Assembly (NCBI RefSeq): GCF_019656215.1
Contig: NZ_BPLK01000002.1
Span: 186,001-250,000, forward strand
Source: Apilactobacillus zhangqiuensis
GTDB taxonomy: Bacteria > Bacillota > Bacilli > Lactobacillales > Lactobacillaceae
Direction: 5' to 3'
DNA: 64,000 nucleotides
Shown: positions 31,458-43,156 of the stretch, in pieces
Position numbering within the stretch: position 1 is the stretch's first letter
Layout: each line of letters begins with the position of its first letter
Position numbers and translations under genes: made by a program
The notes under the pieces: generated by a model
What the model saw: the letters and a program-made list of their open reading frames with translations, nothing else
Told to the model about the DNA's origin: nothing
Databases searched by the model: none

Positions 31458-32302
31458 GCCACGTATATCAAGAAAACACGCCATTAGAATTTCATGCTCT
31501 AGAGGATGTCTCATTAAAAATTAAGAGTGGCTCTTTTGTTTCAATTATCGGTAAGACCGGTAGTGGAAAATCCACTCTGATTAAACATATTAACGCTTTA
31601 CTTAAACCAACTAGTGGTAGTGTCACAGTTGGTGATAAGGAAATTACAAATCGAACAAATAACAAACACTTAAAGCCATTACGTCAAAAGATTGGAATGG
31701 TTTTCCAGTTTCCAGAACAACAATTGTTTGCTGAAACGGTTGAAGAAGACATTGCATTCGGTCCAAGTAACTTTGGTGTTACCGGAGATAAACTAAACGA
31801 TACTGTGATGCACGCAGCCGACTTGGTTCAGTTAGATTACGACTTATTGAAAAAGTCACCATTTGATTTATCAGGTGGTCAAAAGAGAAGGGTAGCGATT
31901 GCTGGCGTGCTAGCAATGAAGCCGGAAATTTTAGTATTGGATGAACCAACTGCTGGCTTAGACTTAGAAGGTCAACAATACATTTTGGATTTAATCAGAA
32001 GACTTAACCGAGAAGAAAACATGACAATCGTTTTAGTCAGTCATCAAATGGATGACGTTGCTAAATATTCTGATCGAGTGGTTGTGATGAGTGGGGGCAA
32101 AGTTGTCAAAAAGTGTTACCCCGACGAACTATTCACGGATGTTGAGTTCTTGAATAAGTATGATTTACAAGTGCCTGAGACTGTTAAGATTACCAAGGAT
32201 TTGGCTGATAAAGGTGTAAAACTAGATAAATTATCTTTAGACGCGGACGAATTAATTAACGGCATCATTAATAAATTAAGGAATGAAGATAAGGATGAAT
32301 AA
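31427..32302 (+). CDS. ecfA2: ECF transporter ATPase EcfA2
   Basis: This 291-residue ABC ATPase is the second half of the EcfA heterodimer. Walker A GKTGSGKST is at residues 42-50, the Q-loop region contains VFQFPEQQLF, the signature is LSGGQKRRVAIAGVLA and the Walker B is LVLDEPTAGLD. The start ATG 31427 lies inside ecfA1, with GAGGAG as the ribosome binding site. The 3' end overlaps the ecfT start region, so the three genes are translationally coupled. Confidence 0.96.
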   Translation: MDNAILFKNVSHVYQENTPLEFHALEDVSLKIKSGSFVSIIGKTGSGKSTLIKHINALLKPTSGSVTVGDKEITNRTNNKHLKPLRQKIGMVFQFPEQQLFAETVEEDIAFGPSNFGVTGDKLNDTVMHAADLVQLDYDLLKKSPFDLSGGQKRRVAIAGVLAMKPEILVLDEPTAGLDLEGQQYILDLIRRLNREENMTIVLVSHQMDDVAKYSDRVVVMSGGKVVKKCYPDELFTDVEFLNKYDLQVPETVKITKDLADKGVKLDKLSLDADELINGIINKLRNEDKDE

Positions 32303-33089
32303 CTTTATATTTGGAAGATACCTTCCTGGTAACTCACTGATTCATAAATTAAATCCAGCTGCCAAGATGTTAATTGCATTTGCCTATATCATCGTGGTTT
32401 TCTTTGCCAACAACTTAATTACATACGCCGTGATGGCAGCGACAGTATTGTTATTCGTCTTGCTTTCAAGATGTTCTTTTGGATACTTTATCAAGGGATT
32501 AATGCCTATGCTATGGGTAATTATCTTTACTGTCATGATTCAGGTATTCTTTGGATCAGGTGGTCATGTGTACTTTTCATGGGGGATTGTAAGATTAACT
32601 AGTTACGGAATTTTAAACGCAATCGTATTAACAATTCGTTTCATGTTAATTATCGCAATGTCGACAGTGTTGACACTAACAACATCACCATTGGAAATAT
32701 CACATGGTATTAGTGCGTTATTGAAGCCACTAAAGAAGTTTAAGTTTCCAGTTGAAACTTTCTCTTTGATGATTTCAATTTCATTGAGATTTGTTCCAAC
32801 ATTAACGGATGAAACCAAACTAATCATGGATGCCCAACGTTCTCGTGGTGTCGACTTCGGTGATGGGGGGGTAATCAAACGGGTTAAAGCGTTTGTCCCA
32901 TTATTGATACCTTTGTTTGTGAGTGCATTTAAACATGCTGATGATTTAAGTATCGCGATGGAAGCAAGGGGATATCAGACTAACAAACAACGATCTCACT
33001 TCCATACATTTAAATGGAAAACAAATGATTTTGTATGCATGCTATTAATTTTAGTCATGGCGATAGTTATATTTATATATAGGAGTTAG
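32295..33089 (+). CDS. ecfT: ECF transporter scaffold protein EcfT
   Basis: EcfT (264 residues) is the membrane scaffold that joins the two ATPases to an exchangeable substrate-binding S protein. Five or more membrane segments are visible. The two conserved cytoplasmic coupling motifs appear as DAQRSRG and MEARGY, the ARG/ARS-type motifs that touch the ATPases. ATG 32295 gives the family start MNNFIFGRYLPGNS; an in-frame ATG at 32283 is possible, and neither has ideal spacing from AAGGA at 32278. It overlaps the ecfA2 end by 8 bases. truA follows in the same operon. Confidence 0.94.
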   Translation: MNNFIFGRYLPGNSLIHKLNPAAKMLIAFAYIIVVFFANNLITYAVMAATVLLFVLLSRCSFGYFIKGLMPMLWVIIFTVMIQVFFGSGGHVYFSWGIVRLTSYGILNAIVLTIRFMLIIAMSTVLTLTTSPLEISHGISALLKPLKKFKFPVETFSLMISISLRFVPTLTDETKLIMDAQRSRGVDFGDGGVIKRVKAFVPLLIPLFVSAFKHADDLSIAMEARGYQTNKQRSHFHTFKWKTNDFVCMLLILVMAIVIFIYRS

Positions 33090-33098
33090 ATAATAGAA

Positions 33099-33899
33099 AT
33101 GTCATATCGTTATAAAATCACGATGGCTTATGACGGGACCGACTTTTATGGTTTTCAACGTCAGCCAAAGAAAAGAACCATCGAAGGAATCTTGACCAAG
33201 ATTGTTAATAAGATGGCCAAAAATCCGGATCCAGCAATTACTGTTTATGGTTCAGGGAGAACAGATGCAGGGGTTCACGCATTAGGGCAGGTCGCTCATT
33301 TTGACTTTCCATACGACCTACCTGAAGAAAACATGCTAAAGGCGTTAAATAGCATGCTACCTTTGGATGTTCAAATCAAAAAGGTAGAAAAAGTTCCAAA
33401 TGACTTTCACGCTAGATACGATGTATCAGGGAAGAGATATATGTACCGAATGGATATGGGTGAATTCCGTAATCCGTTCAAACGTAGATATACAGCTCAA
33501 TGGCGTTTTCCTGTTGATATTGAAAAGATTAACATTGCACTAAAGGACCTAATTGGTGAACATGACTTCACAAGTTTTGTAGCATCAGGTTCTTCAGCTA
33601 GAACCAACGTTAGAACTATCTACGAAGCAAAATGTCGAATCGATGAAAAAGAAAATGAATTGATTTTCGAATTTTACGGTAATGGATTCCTATATAACAT
33701 GGTAAGAATCATGGTAGGGGTTTTAGTTGAAATTGGTTCAGGCTCAAGGGATGTACATGATATTTTAAGACTATACAAAGTTAAGGATCGAACTCAAGCA
33801 AGAAGAACGGTTCCCGCTAGCGGACTATACTTAAAACATGTATACTATGAAGGAGATGATCCTGCTCATCCTACAAAACTACCTCATCATCAAAGATGA
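33099..33899 (+). CDS. truA: tRNA pseudouridine(38-40) synthase
   Basis: TruA (266 residues) makes pseudouridine at positions 38-40 of tRNA anticodon arms. The catalytic aspartate is D56 in [14 protein letters not shown]. The C-terminal [14 protein letters not shown] segment is also conserved. It is the fourth gene of the ecf operon, an arrangement conserved in lactobacilli. Confidence 0.96.
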   Translation: MSYRYKITMAYDGTDFYGFQRQPKKRTIEGILTKIVNKMAKNPDPAITVYGSGRTDAGVHALGQVAHFDFPYDLPEENMLKALNSMLPLDVQIKKVEKVPNDFHARYDVSGKRYMYRMDMGEFRNPFKRRYTAQWRFPVDIEKINIALKDLIGEHDFTSFVASGSSARTNVRTIYEAKCRIDEKENELIFEFYGNGFLYNMVRIMVGVLVEIGSGSRDVHDILRLYKVKDRTQARRTVPASGLYLKHVYYEGDDPAHPTKLPHHQR

Positions 33900-33906
33900 T
33901 TTTAGG

Positions 33907-33935
33907 TTGACTTTATAATTAAAAAATTGTAGTAT
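33907..33935 (+). promoter_or_regulatory. Promoter of rplM-rpsI
   Basis: TTGACT (33907-33912), 17 bases, TAGTAT (33930-33935). A TATAAA at 33933-33938 overlaps, with a longer spacer. Confidence 0.65.
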
Positions 33936-33939
33936 AAAG

Positions 33940-34010
33940 CATGGTATTGTTTGCCCCACAATAAGCCCCGGAAACTTATATTGGTGTCGAACAAACACAG
34001 AAACATGGAG
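33940..34010 (+). ncRNA. L13-type ribosomal protein leader
   Basis: The untranslated region contains TATTGTTTGCCCCACAATAA and GCCCCGGAAACTTAT followed by ATTGGTGTCGAACAAAC. These segments resemble the known Bacillota L13 leader, an autoregulatory RNA thought to bind L13. ATTGTTTG and CAATAAGCCC can form the first hairpin. The family assignment is from memory of the motif and was not modelled. Confidence 0.7.
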
Positions 34011-34020
34011 GAAGATTAAA

Positions 34021-34464
34021 GTGCGTACAACATATATGGCAAAACCAGGTGAAGTAGAACGCAAGTGGTACATCATTGACGCAACTGATATCAGTTTAGG
34101 TCGTCTATCAACTGTCGTTGCTTCTATTTTACGAGGAAAAAACAAGCCAACATTTACACCTCATGTAGATACTGGCGATAACGTTATTGTTATTAATGCT
34201 TCAAAAGTTGCATTAACAGGTCGTAAAGCTAGCGATAAGCTATACTCCCACCACACAGGTTATTTAGGTGGTCTAAAACAAAAAACTGCTGGTCAAATGT
34301 TAAATGATACTCCAGACAAGTTAGTAGAAACATCAGTTAAAGGTATGCTACCAAGTGGTACATTAGCTCACAAGCAATTACTACACTTACACGTATACGC
34401 TGATGCTAACCATGCTCACCAAGCACAAAACCCTGAAGTATTAGACATTAATAACCTAATTTAA
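34021..34464 (+). CDS. rplM: 50S ribosomal protein L13
   Basis: L13 (147 residues) is an early-assembly 50S protein. GTG 34021 behind TGGAGGAAG gives the typical [17 protein letters not shown] start. The [17 protein letters not shown] segment is intact. It is cotranscribed with rpsI. Confidence 0.98.
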   Translation: MRTTYMAKPGEVERKWYIIDATDISLGRLSTVVASILRGKNKPTFTPHVDTGDNVIVINASKVALTGRKASDKLYSHHTGYLGGLKQKTAGQMLNDTPDKLVETSVKGMLPSGTLAHKQLLHLHVYADANHAHQAQNPEVLDINNLI

Positions 34465-34477
34465 GGAGGAAACTTAA

Positions 34478-34870
34478 TTGGCTCAAGTACAATATCGCGG
34501 CACAGGCCGTCGTAAAGACTCAGTAGCCCGAGTAATTTTAGTACCCGGTACTGGTAAAGTTGTTATGAACAAAAAGGATATTGAAGATTACATTCCATTC
34601 CCTAACTTAAGAGCAGTGGTAATGCAACCATTCAATGTTACTGAAACATCAGGTAACTACGATGCTTTAATCAATGTTAACGGTGGTGGTTTCTCAGGAC
34701 AAGCTGGTGCAGCTCGTCACGGAATCGCTCGTGCATTGCTAGAAGTAGATCCTGACTTCCGTGCTTCATTAAAGAGTGCCGGTTTATTAACTCGTGACGC
34801 TCGTATGAAAGAACGTAAGAAACCAGGTCTTAAGAAAGCTCGTAAAGCTGGTCAATTCTCAAAACGTTAA
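34478..34870 (+). CDS. rpsI: 30S ribosomal protein S9
   Basis: S9 (130 residues) touches P-site tRNA with its C-terminal tail, which here ends in the conserved QFSKR. TTG 34478 behind AAGGAGGAA is the start. [14 protein letters not shown] and [19 protein letters not shown] are signatures. Confidence 0.98.
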   Translation: MAQVQYRGTGRRKDSVARVILVPGTGKVVMNKKDIEDYIPFPNLRAVVMQPFNVTETSGNYDALINVNGGGFSGQAGAARHGIARALLEVDPDFRASLKSAGLLTRDARMKERKKPGLKKARKAGQFSKR

Positions 34871-34893
34871 GATACACTTATCTTTCTGTTTTC

Positions 34894-34925
34894 AAAAGAA
34901 CTTCCCGTGTGGAAGTTCTTTTTTT
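34894..34925 (+). terminator. Terminator after rpsI
   Basis: AAAAGAACTTCC (34894-34905) pairs with GGAAGTTCTTTT (34911-34922), loop CGTGT, with seven T residues followed by ATACATA. Confidence 0.93.
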
Positions 34926-35005
34926 ATACATAAGTGGACTTATTAATTAAAATAGTGTTTAATATTCAATGTTGTTTTATATGAAAGTAAAATTTCAAAG
35001 AGGAG

Positions 35006-35605
35006 ATGATGATCATTAGAAATAAGGCTTATAGGATGAACATCTTATCCGTGTTTATCGCAATAATTATCGTACAAACCAGTATTCCTGGATTAGGAAA
35101 TATTCCAATCGGACCACTTAGCGTTACAATTATTCCAATCACTGTTGCATTAGCAGCGATTATCTTAGGAACTAAGGATGGGTCAATCATCGGTGGTATT
35201 TGGGGATTAATCACATTTGTTCGCGCTTTTTGGTGGCCAACCAGTCCATTGGCAATTTATGTATTTACAAACCCACTAGTATCAATCCTACCTAGAATTC
35301 TAGTTGGTTTAGTTGCTGGACTTATTTTTAAACGTCTATACAAACCCAATAAGCCATATCGTATGTATATGTCAATAACTGGCTTTGTTAGTTCGCTGGT
35401 GAATACCGTTGTGTTATTAGGTTTGGTTTATGCATTTTATCGTGGGGATGCATTTAACATTTACCACATTAACGTTGATCAACTACTACCATACTTATTA
35501 TTTGTAGCCGCAACTAACGGTTTAGTTGAAGCATTTCTATCAGCCACATTAGTACCAGTAATAGGTTCACCATTATTAAAGATAAGAAAAAGCACTGATG
35601 AATAA
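35006..35605 (+). CDS. ECF transporter S component (PF12822 type, possibly PanT)
   Basis: This 199-residue membrane protein has about six hydrophobic segments and matches the ECF S-component family represented by the pantothenate-binding PanT. The segment IPIGPLSVTIIPITVALAAI followed by LGTKDGSIIGGIWGLITFVR is characteristic. It would capture a vitamin and dock onto EcfA1-EcfA2-EcfT encoded 2-4 kb upstream. The substrate cannot be read from the sequence. The start is uncertain: AGAGGAG directly abuts ATG 35006 and ATG 35009, and ATG 35036 is an alternative with AAGG at better spacing. It is monocistronic, ending in a bidirectional terminator. Confidence 0.82.
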   Translation: MMIIRNKAYRMNILSVFIAIIIVQTSIPGLGNIPIGPLSVTIIPITVALAAIILGTKDGSIIGGIWGLITFVRAFWWPTSPLAIYVFTNPLVSILPRILVGLVAGLIFKRLYKPNKPYRMYMSITGFVSSLVNTVVLLGLVYAFYRGDAFNIYHINVDQLLPYLLFVAATNGLVEAFLSATLVPVIGSPLLKIRKSTDE

Positions 35606-35623
35606 TATCATCAGTGCTTTTTT
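35587..35623. terminator. Bidirectional terminator
   Basis: AAAAGCACTGATGA pairs with TCATCAGTGCTTTT around an ATAATA loop. It overlaps the S-component stop codon and serves the convergent gene at 35625-35909. Confidence 0.9.
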
Positions 35624-35624
35624 A

Positions 35625-35909
35625 TTATTTTTCTTCATCTTCAGTGGCTTCACTGTCTTGGTTTTTACCCTTTGAGTTGTGAGGTCCTTCTTTTACCATG
35701 GTAATGTTCTTGTTGTTAATAACAATCTTTCCGTGGTATTTATCCTCTAATGCAGGATCGGTAGTTTGAAAACCAATCATGTATGAGTTGTTGTATCCTT
35801 TTTCAATGATTCCTTGGAATTTCTTCTTTTCTAGCATGAATGAAACTTGGTCACCTACATCAAATGGTGACTTGTCATTGCTTGTTAATTTATCTTTTAC
35901 CAAAAGCAT
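35625..35909 (-). CDS. Small DUF2187-like (YkvS-type) protein
   Basis: A 94-residue soluble protein. Residues about 18-70 (GDQVSFMLEKKKFQGIIEK followed later by KIVINNKNITMV) resemble the DUF2187/YkvS family, small KOW-like proteins of unknown function. The C-terminal 20 residues are highly acidic and disordered-looking (ending ATEDEEK), an addition relative to Bacillus YkvS. AGGAG at good spacing supports the ATG at 35909. It is a single-gene unit, convergent with the S component. The family call is tentative. Confidence 0.6.
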   Translation of the reverse strand: MLLVKDKLTSNDKSPFDVGDQVSFMLEKKKFQGIIEKGYNNSYMIGFQTTDPALEDKYHGKIVINNKNITMVKEGPHNSKGKNQDSEATEDEEK

Positions 35910-36042
35910 ACATCTCCTAACTTATACCTTAAAATTACAGAAAAATGAGTCATTTGTCAATTAAACAATATTTACGTTAAAATTTGATTTTCTTTTTTTT
36001 AGCAAATAGTTTAGAATATTAAATAATATAAGGAGAGATTCT

Positions 36043-37267
<1,225 letters not shown>

Positions 37268-37298
37268 AAAGAGTCGGCATAATTTGCCGACTTTTTTA
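37268..37298 (+). terminator. Terminator after xpt
   Basis: AGTCGGCA (37272-37279) pairs with TGCCGACT (37285-37292), followed by T residues. Confidence 0.9.
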
Positions 37299-37328
37299 TT
37301 TGGTGCTAAATGAAAATATGCACAGCTA

Positions 37329-37337
37329 TGATATAAT
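37329..37337 (+). promoter_or_regulatory. Extended -10 promoter of the pcrA operon
   Basis: TGATATAAT (37329-37337) is an extended -10 element. No good -35 is seen at 17 bases, which is tolerated by extended -10 promoters. pcrA starts 37 bases downstream. Confidence 0.65.
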
Positions 37338-37373
37338 TAAACTATATATAAATTTGAGAGGATTGTGTTTTTT

Positions 37374-39635
37374 GTGCCAGTAAACGATTTAATTTCAGGA
37401 ATGAATGATAAACAAAAAGAAGCAGTATTATGTACCGAAGGTCCTCTATTGATAATGGCCGGTGCAGGTAGTGGTAAGACCCGTGTCTTAACCCATCGCA
37501 TTGCTTACTTAATTGAAGAAAAGAACGTATTGCCATGGAACATCCTAGCAATCACTTTTACTAACAAAGCAGCTCGTGAAATGAAGGAACGTGTTTCTAA
37601 CCTACTAGATTACGGTGGAAACGACGTATGGATTTCTACTTTCCATGCTCTATGTGTCAGAATTTTAAGAAGACATATTGATAAGATTGGATTTAACCGT
37701 GCATTTACCATTGCCGGTAGTAGTGAACAAAGAACTTTGGTAAAGAGAATTTTAAAGGACTTTGATATTGATCCTAAGAAGAACGACCCAAGAGCAATTC
37801 TTTCAGCTATTTCAAACGCTAAAAACGATTTATTAGACCCAATTCAATACAGCGAATCAATCGACCACAACAGTCCATTTGAAGAAACTGTATCAAAAGT
37901 TTATGACGAATACCAAAAGCGTCTTCACGGAAACCAAGCATTGGATTTTGATGACTTAATCATGTTAACTATCCAATTGTTTGAATCCGATAAAGAAACA
38001 TTGGAATACTACCAAAACAAATTCCAATACATCCACGTTGACGAATACCAAGATACCAACGAAGCCCAATACAAGCTAGTTACTATGCTTGCCAAGAAGT
38101 ATAGAAACATTTGTGTGGTTGGTGATTCAGATCAAAGTATTTACGGTTGGCGTGGTGCTAACATGAACAACATCTTGAACTTCCAAGATGACTACAACGA
38201 GGCTCACACAACATTACTTGAACAAAACTACCGTTCAACTAAGAATATCCTAAGTGCTGCTAACGACGTTATTCAAAACAACGTAGCTAGAAAAGCTAAG
38301 AATCTTTGGACTGAAAACAAAGAAGGGGACAAGGTTTCATACTACCGTGGCCAAAGCGAAATTGATGAAGCGCGTTTCGCAGTTACCCAAATTCAAAAGA
38401 TTATGGATGAAAAGCATTACTCATACAATGATTTTGCCATCCTATACCGTACCAACGCTCAATCACGTATCATTGAAGAAACACTTCTAAAGTCAAACAT
38501 TCCATACAACATTGTTGGTGGACACAAGTTCTACGACAGAAAAGAAATCCAAGACATCTTGGCTTATCTAACATTAGTCGCTAACCCAAGTGATTCAATG
38601 AGTTTAGAACGTATCATCAATGAACCAAAGCGTGGAATCGGTGCTTCAAGTGTTGATAAACTAAGAGTTTTCGCTGGCGAAAATGGTTGGTCAATGCTAG
38701 AAGCTGCCAAGAATGTTGAATTAAACAACACACTTTCAAGTCGTGCTAGAAACTCAATTGCCGACTTTGCCAATGTGATGACTAAGATTCAAAAGGTTGC
38801 CAAAGAAGGAAGCGTAACTGATGTTGCACAACACGTATTGGATGACACTGGTTACTTAGCTGAATTGAAAAAGACCAATTCTCTTGAAAACAAGGCACGA
38901 ATTGAAAATATTGAAGAATTTATTTCAGTAACTCAACAATTCGACACTAACAGAAGCGAAGAAGACAACGAAGATGGTAACGAACCATTAACTGACTTCT
39001 TAGCTGATTTAGCCCTAGTTTCCGCACAAGACGACGTTGAAGAAAACTCTCCACAAGTTACCCTAATGACACTTCATGCTGCCAAGGGTCTAGAATTCCC
39101 AGTCGTATTCTTAATGGGAATGGAAGAAGGAATCTTCCCACTAGGGCGTTCAATGGAAAATGAAAAGGAACTAGAAGAAGAACGTCGATTAGCTTACGTA
39201 GGAATCACTCGTGCGCAAGAAAAACTATTCTTAACCAACGCATTTTCAAGAATGTTATATGGTCGTCGTCAAACCAATCCTGAATCTCGTTTTGTAAACG
39301 AAATTTCACCAGAATTAATTGAATCTGAAAATAACTTTGCACAAAGCAGTACTGTAAAGACTCCATTTGATTCCAATAGAAGCCAACGTAATGCTCGCTT
39401 TGCTCAACAACGTGCTTACAAGCAACCAGCTAAGAGGGTACAAAAGCCTGAAGGTACTGGTGCTGACAAGAAGGCATGGACTGTTGGTGACAAGGTTGAA
39501 CACAAAGCCTGGGGTACAGGTACAGTTGTGAAAGTTAATGGTACTGGTGAAGATATGGAATTAGATATCGCATTCCCAGACAAGGGATTAAAGAGACTAT
39601 TAGCTGCATTCGCACCAATTCAAAAAGTTCAATAG
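37374..39635 (+). CDS. pcrA: ATP-dependent DNA helicase PcrA
   Basis: PcrA is a UvrD-like superfamily 1A 3'-5' helicase that acts in repair and removes RNA polymerase and RecA from DNA. Walker A AGAGSGKT is at residues 29-36, followed by ITFTNKAAREMKERV, the DEYQDTN Walker B, QNYRSTKNIL, LMTLHAAKGLEFPVVF and YVGITRAQEKL. The C-terminal part ends in a Tudor-like RNA polymerase-binding domain (WTVGDKVEHKAWGTGTVV). GTG 37374 (MPVNDLISGMNDKQKEAV) is preferred over GTG 37365, which is only two bases from the ribosome binding site. ligA follows after 11 bases. Confidence 0.97.
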   Translation: MPVNDLISGMNDKQKEAVLCTEGPLLIMAGAGSGKTRVLTHRIAYLIEEKNVLPWNILAITFTNKAAREMKERVSNLLDYGGNDVWISTFHALCVRILRRHIDKIGFNRAFTIAGSSEQRTLVKRILKDFDIDPKKNDPRAILSAISNAKNDLLDPIQYSESIDHNSPFEETVSKVYDEYQKRLHGNQALDFDDLIMLTIQLFESDKETLEYYQNKFQYIHVDEYQDTNEAQYKLVTMLAKKYRNICVVGDSDQSIYGWRGANMNNILNFQDDYNEAHTTLLEQNYRSTKNILSAANDVIQNNVARKAKNLWTENKEGDKVSYYRGQSEIDEARFAVTQIQKIMDEKHYSYNDFAILYRTNAQSRIIEETLLKSNIPYNIVGGHKFYDRKEIQDILAYLTLVANPSDSMSLERIINEPKRGIGASSVDKLRVFAGENGWSMLEAAKNVELNNTLSSRARNSIADFANVMTKIQKVAKEGSVTDVAQHVLDDTGYLAELKKTNSLENKARIENIEEFISVTQQFDTNRSEEDNEDGNEPLTDFLADLALVSAQDDVEENSPQVTLMTLHAAKGLEFPVVFLMGMEEGIFPLGRSMENEKELEEERRLAYVGITRAQEKLFLTNAFSRMLYGRRQTNPESRFVNEISPELIESENNFAQSSTVKTPFDSNRSQRNARFAQQRAYKQPAKRVQKPEGTGADKKAWTVGDKVEHKAWGTGTVVKVNGTGEDMELDIAFPDKGLKRLLAAFAPIQKVQ

Positions 39636-39646
39636 AGGTGAGCTAA

Positions 39647-41665
<2,019 letters not shown>

Positions 41666-41683
41666 TTTGTGGAGGAAAGCAAA

Positions 41684-42781
41684 TTGAAAAAATTAAATGT
41701 TTTATTTGTAGCACTACTAAGTGCATTAGTGTTAGCAGCTTGTGGAAGTAGCGATAATAGCAGTTCATCTGGTACTCAAGTTATTTCTCAAACTAATAGC
41801 AATTATTATCAAGGTGTAATTAAGAACGGTCACTACCTAACAAGTAAATCCAGAGGGGTTTCTGTTCAACAAAATGACAACCAATTAAACCTAAAGGGTT
41901 TTGAAAATGGATTACTAAGTATCTCAAAGGATCAATTCCCAACAGATACATATATCCTACAAGAAGGCCAATATATTGACACTAGTACTGCTGAAAATTG
42001 GTTAGATCGTAAGAGCAAAAAGAATCCGGAAGGATTAAACCCAGAAGGTAGTGACACCAAGGAGCCACTATACTTACAACAAATGGATGAACAAGATTTT
42101 ATGGAACAAAGTCATGGTTCTCTAAAAATTAAGGGAATGACTGTTGGTCTAGGAATCAACTCCGTTTACTACTACCGTAAGGAAGCTTATGGTGCCGTTT
42201 ACCAAAAGAAATTAAACGATAGTGACATTGAAAAACAAGGTAAAGAAATTGCTAACAAGGTATTACAACGTTTAAGACAAAAGAAGGACCTAAAGAATAT
42301 TCCAATCGTGATTGCTTTGTATAAACAAGCATCTAACGATAGTTTAGTTGGTGGTAACTTCTTCGCTTACTCAGTAAATGACTCTGGTTCAACCAGTGTT
42401 GATAACTGGAAATCACTAGACATTAAGAACTATGTTCTACCAGATAGTTCAACCAGTGAAGTCAATAGTAACGATGAAGATGCTTTTGAAAACTTCAAGA
42501 ACCAAGTACAAAAGTTCTTCCCTAACCTAAGTGGTGTTACAGCTCAAGCACATTATGTTGATGGTAGCCTACGTGGTTTACACGTTAACATCACCACTCA
42601 ATTCTATGGACAAAGTGAAATTATTAGTTTCACTCAATATGTAGCTGCAACAGCTAAGAAATACTTACCAAACAGTATTCCAATTGATATCCAAGTTAGT
42701 TCTTCAGAGGGGATTCAAAGTTTCTTATCAAGAAAAACTGGATCAAAGAATTTCTATACTCACGTTTTTACCAGTTACTAA
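41684..42781 (+). CDS. camS: CamS-family sex pheromone lipoprotein
   Basis: This 365-residue lipoprotein has a 17-residue basic/hydrophobic signal peptide ending in a lipobox (LVLAAC), so it is anchored outside the membrane. The body matches the CamS family, named for the precursor of the cAM373 pheromone of staphylococci and enterococci. The cellular role of CamS is not settled. The frame opens at 41669, but GGAGGAAAG places the start at TTG 41684. Its place between ligA and gatC is conserved in Bacillota. Confidence 0.92.
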   Translation: MKKLNVLFVALLSALVLAACGSSDNSSSSGTQVISQTNSNYYQGVIKNGHYLTSKSRGVSVQQNDNQLNLKGFENGLLSISKDQFPTDTYILQEGQYIDTSTAENWLDRKSKKNPEGLNPEGSDTKEPLYLQQMDEQDFMEQSHGSLKIKGMTVGLGINSVYYYRKEAYGAVYQKKLNDSDIEKQGKEIANKVLQRLRQKKDLKNIPIVIALYKQASNDSLVGGNFFAYSVNDSGSTSVDNWKSLDIKNYVLPDSSTSEVNSNDEDAFENFKNQVQKFFPNLSGVTAQAHYVDGSLRGLHVNITTQFYGQSEIISFTQYVAATAKKYLPNSIPIDIQVSSSEGIQSFLSRKTGSKNFYTHVFTSY

Positions 42782-42844
42782 TGTGAATGTGTTAAAATAT
42801 TGATAGCATTATTATCAAATATATATAAGAAAGAGGGAACAACG

Positions 42845-43150
42845 ATGTCTGAAAAAATTAGTAAAGAGACAGTAAGTCACGTTGCTTCATTGGCAAAGCT
42901 AGAACTAACCGATGAACAACTACCATACTTTACTGACCAATTAGGTAGTATCATGGGAATTTTTGATTCCTTAAATGATGTAGATACTAGCAATGTCGAA
43001 CCAACATTTAGTGTTACAGATCAAATTAACGTTATGAGAGAAGATGTTGCTGATAATTGGGGACAAAGGGATGCTTTATTAGATAATGCACCGGATGTTT
43101 CCGACGGATTAATTAGAACACCTACAATCATTGATGAAAGCGGGGACTAG
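42845..43150 (+). CDS. gatC: Glutamyl-tRNA(Gln) amidotransferase subunit C
   Basis: GatC (101 residues) wraps around and stabilises GatA in the GatCAB complex, which converts Glu-tRNA(Gln), and often Asp-tRNA(Asn), to the amide form. Conserved HVASLAKLELTDEQ and NVMREDV segments are present. AGAGGGAAC places the start at ATG 42845; the upstream ATG at 42800 has no ribosome binding site. Confidence 0.97.
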   Translation: MSEKISKETVSHVASLAKLELTDEQLPYFTDQLGSIMGIFDSLNDVDTSNVEPTFSVTDQINVMREDVADNWGQRDALLDNAPDVSDGLIRTPTIIDESGD

Positions 43151-43156
43151 TGAAAG

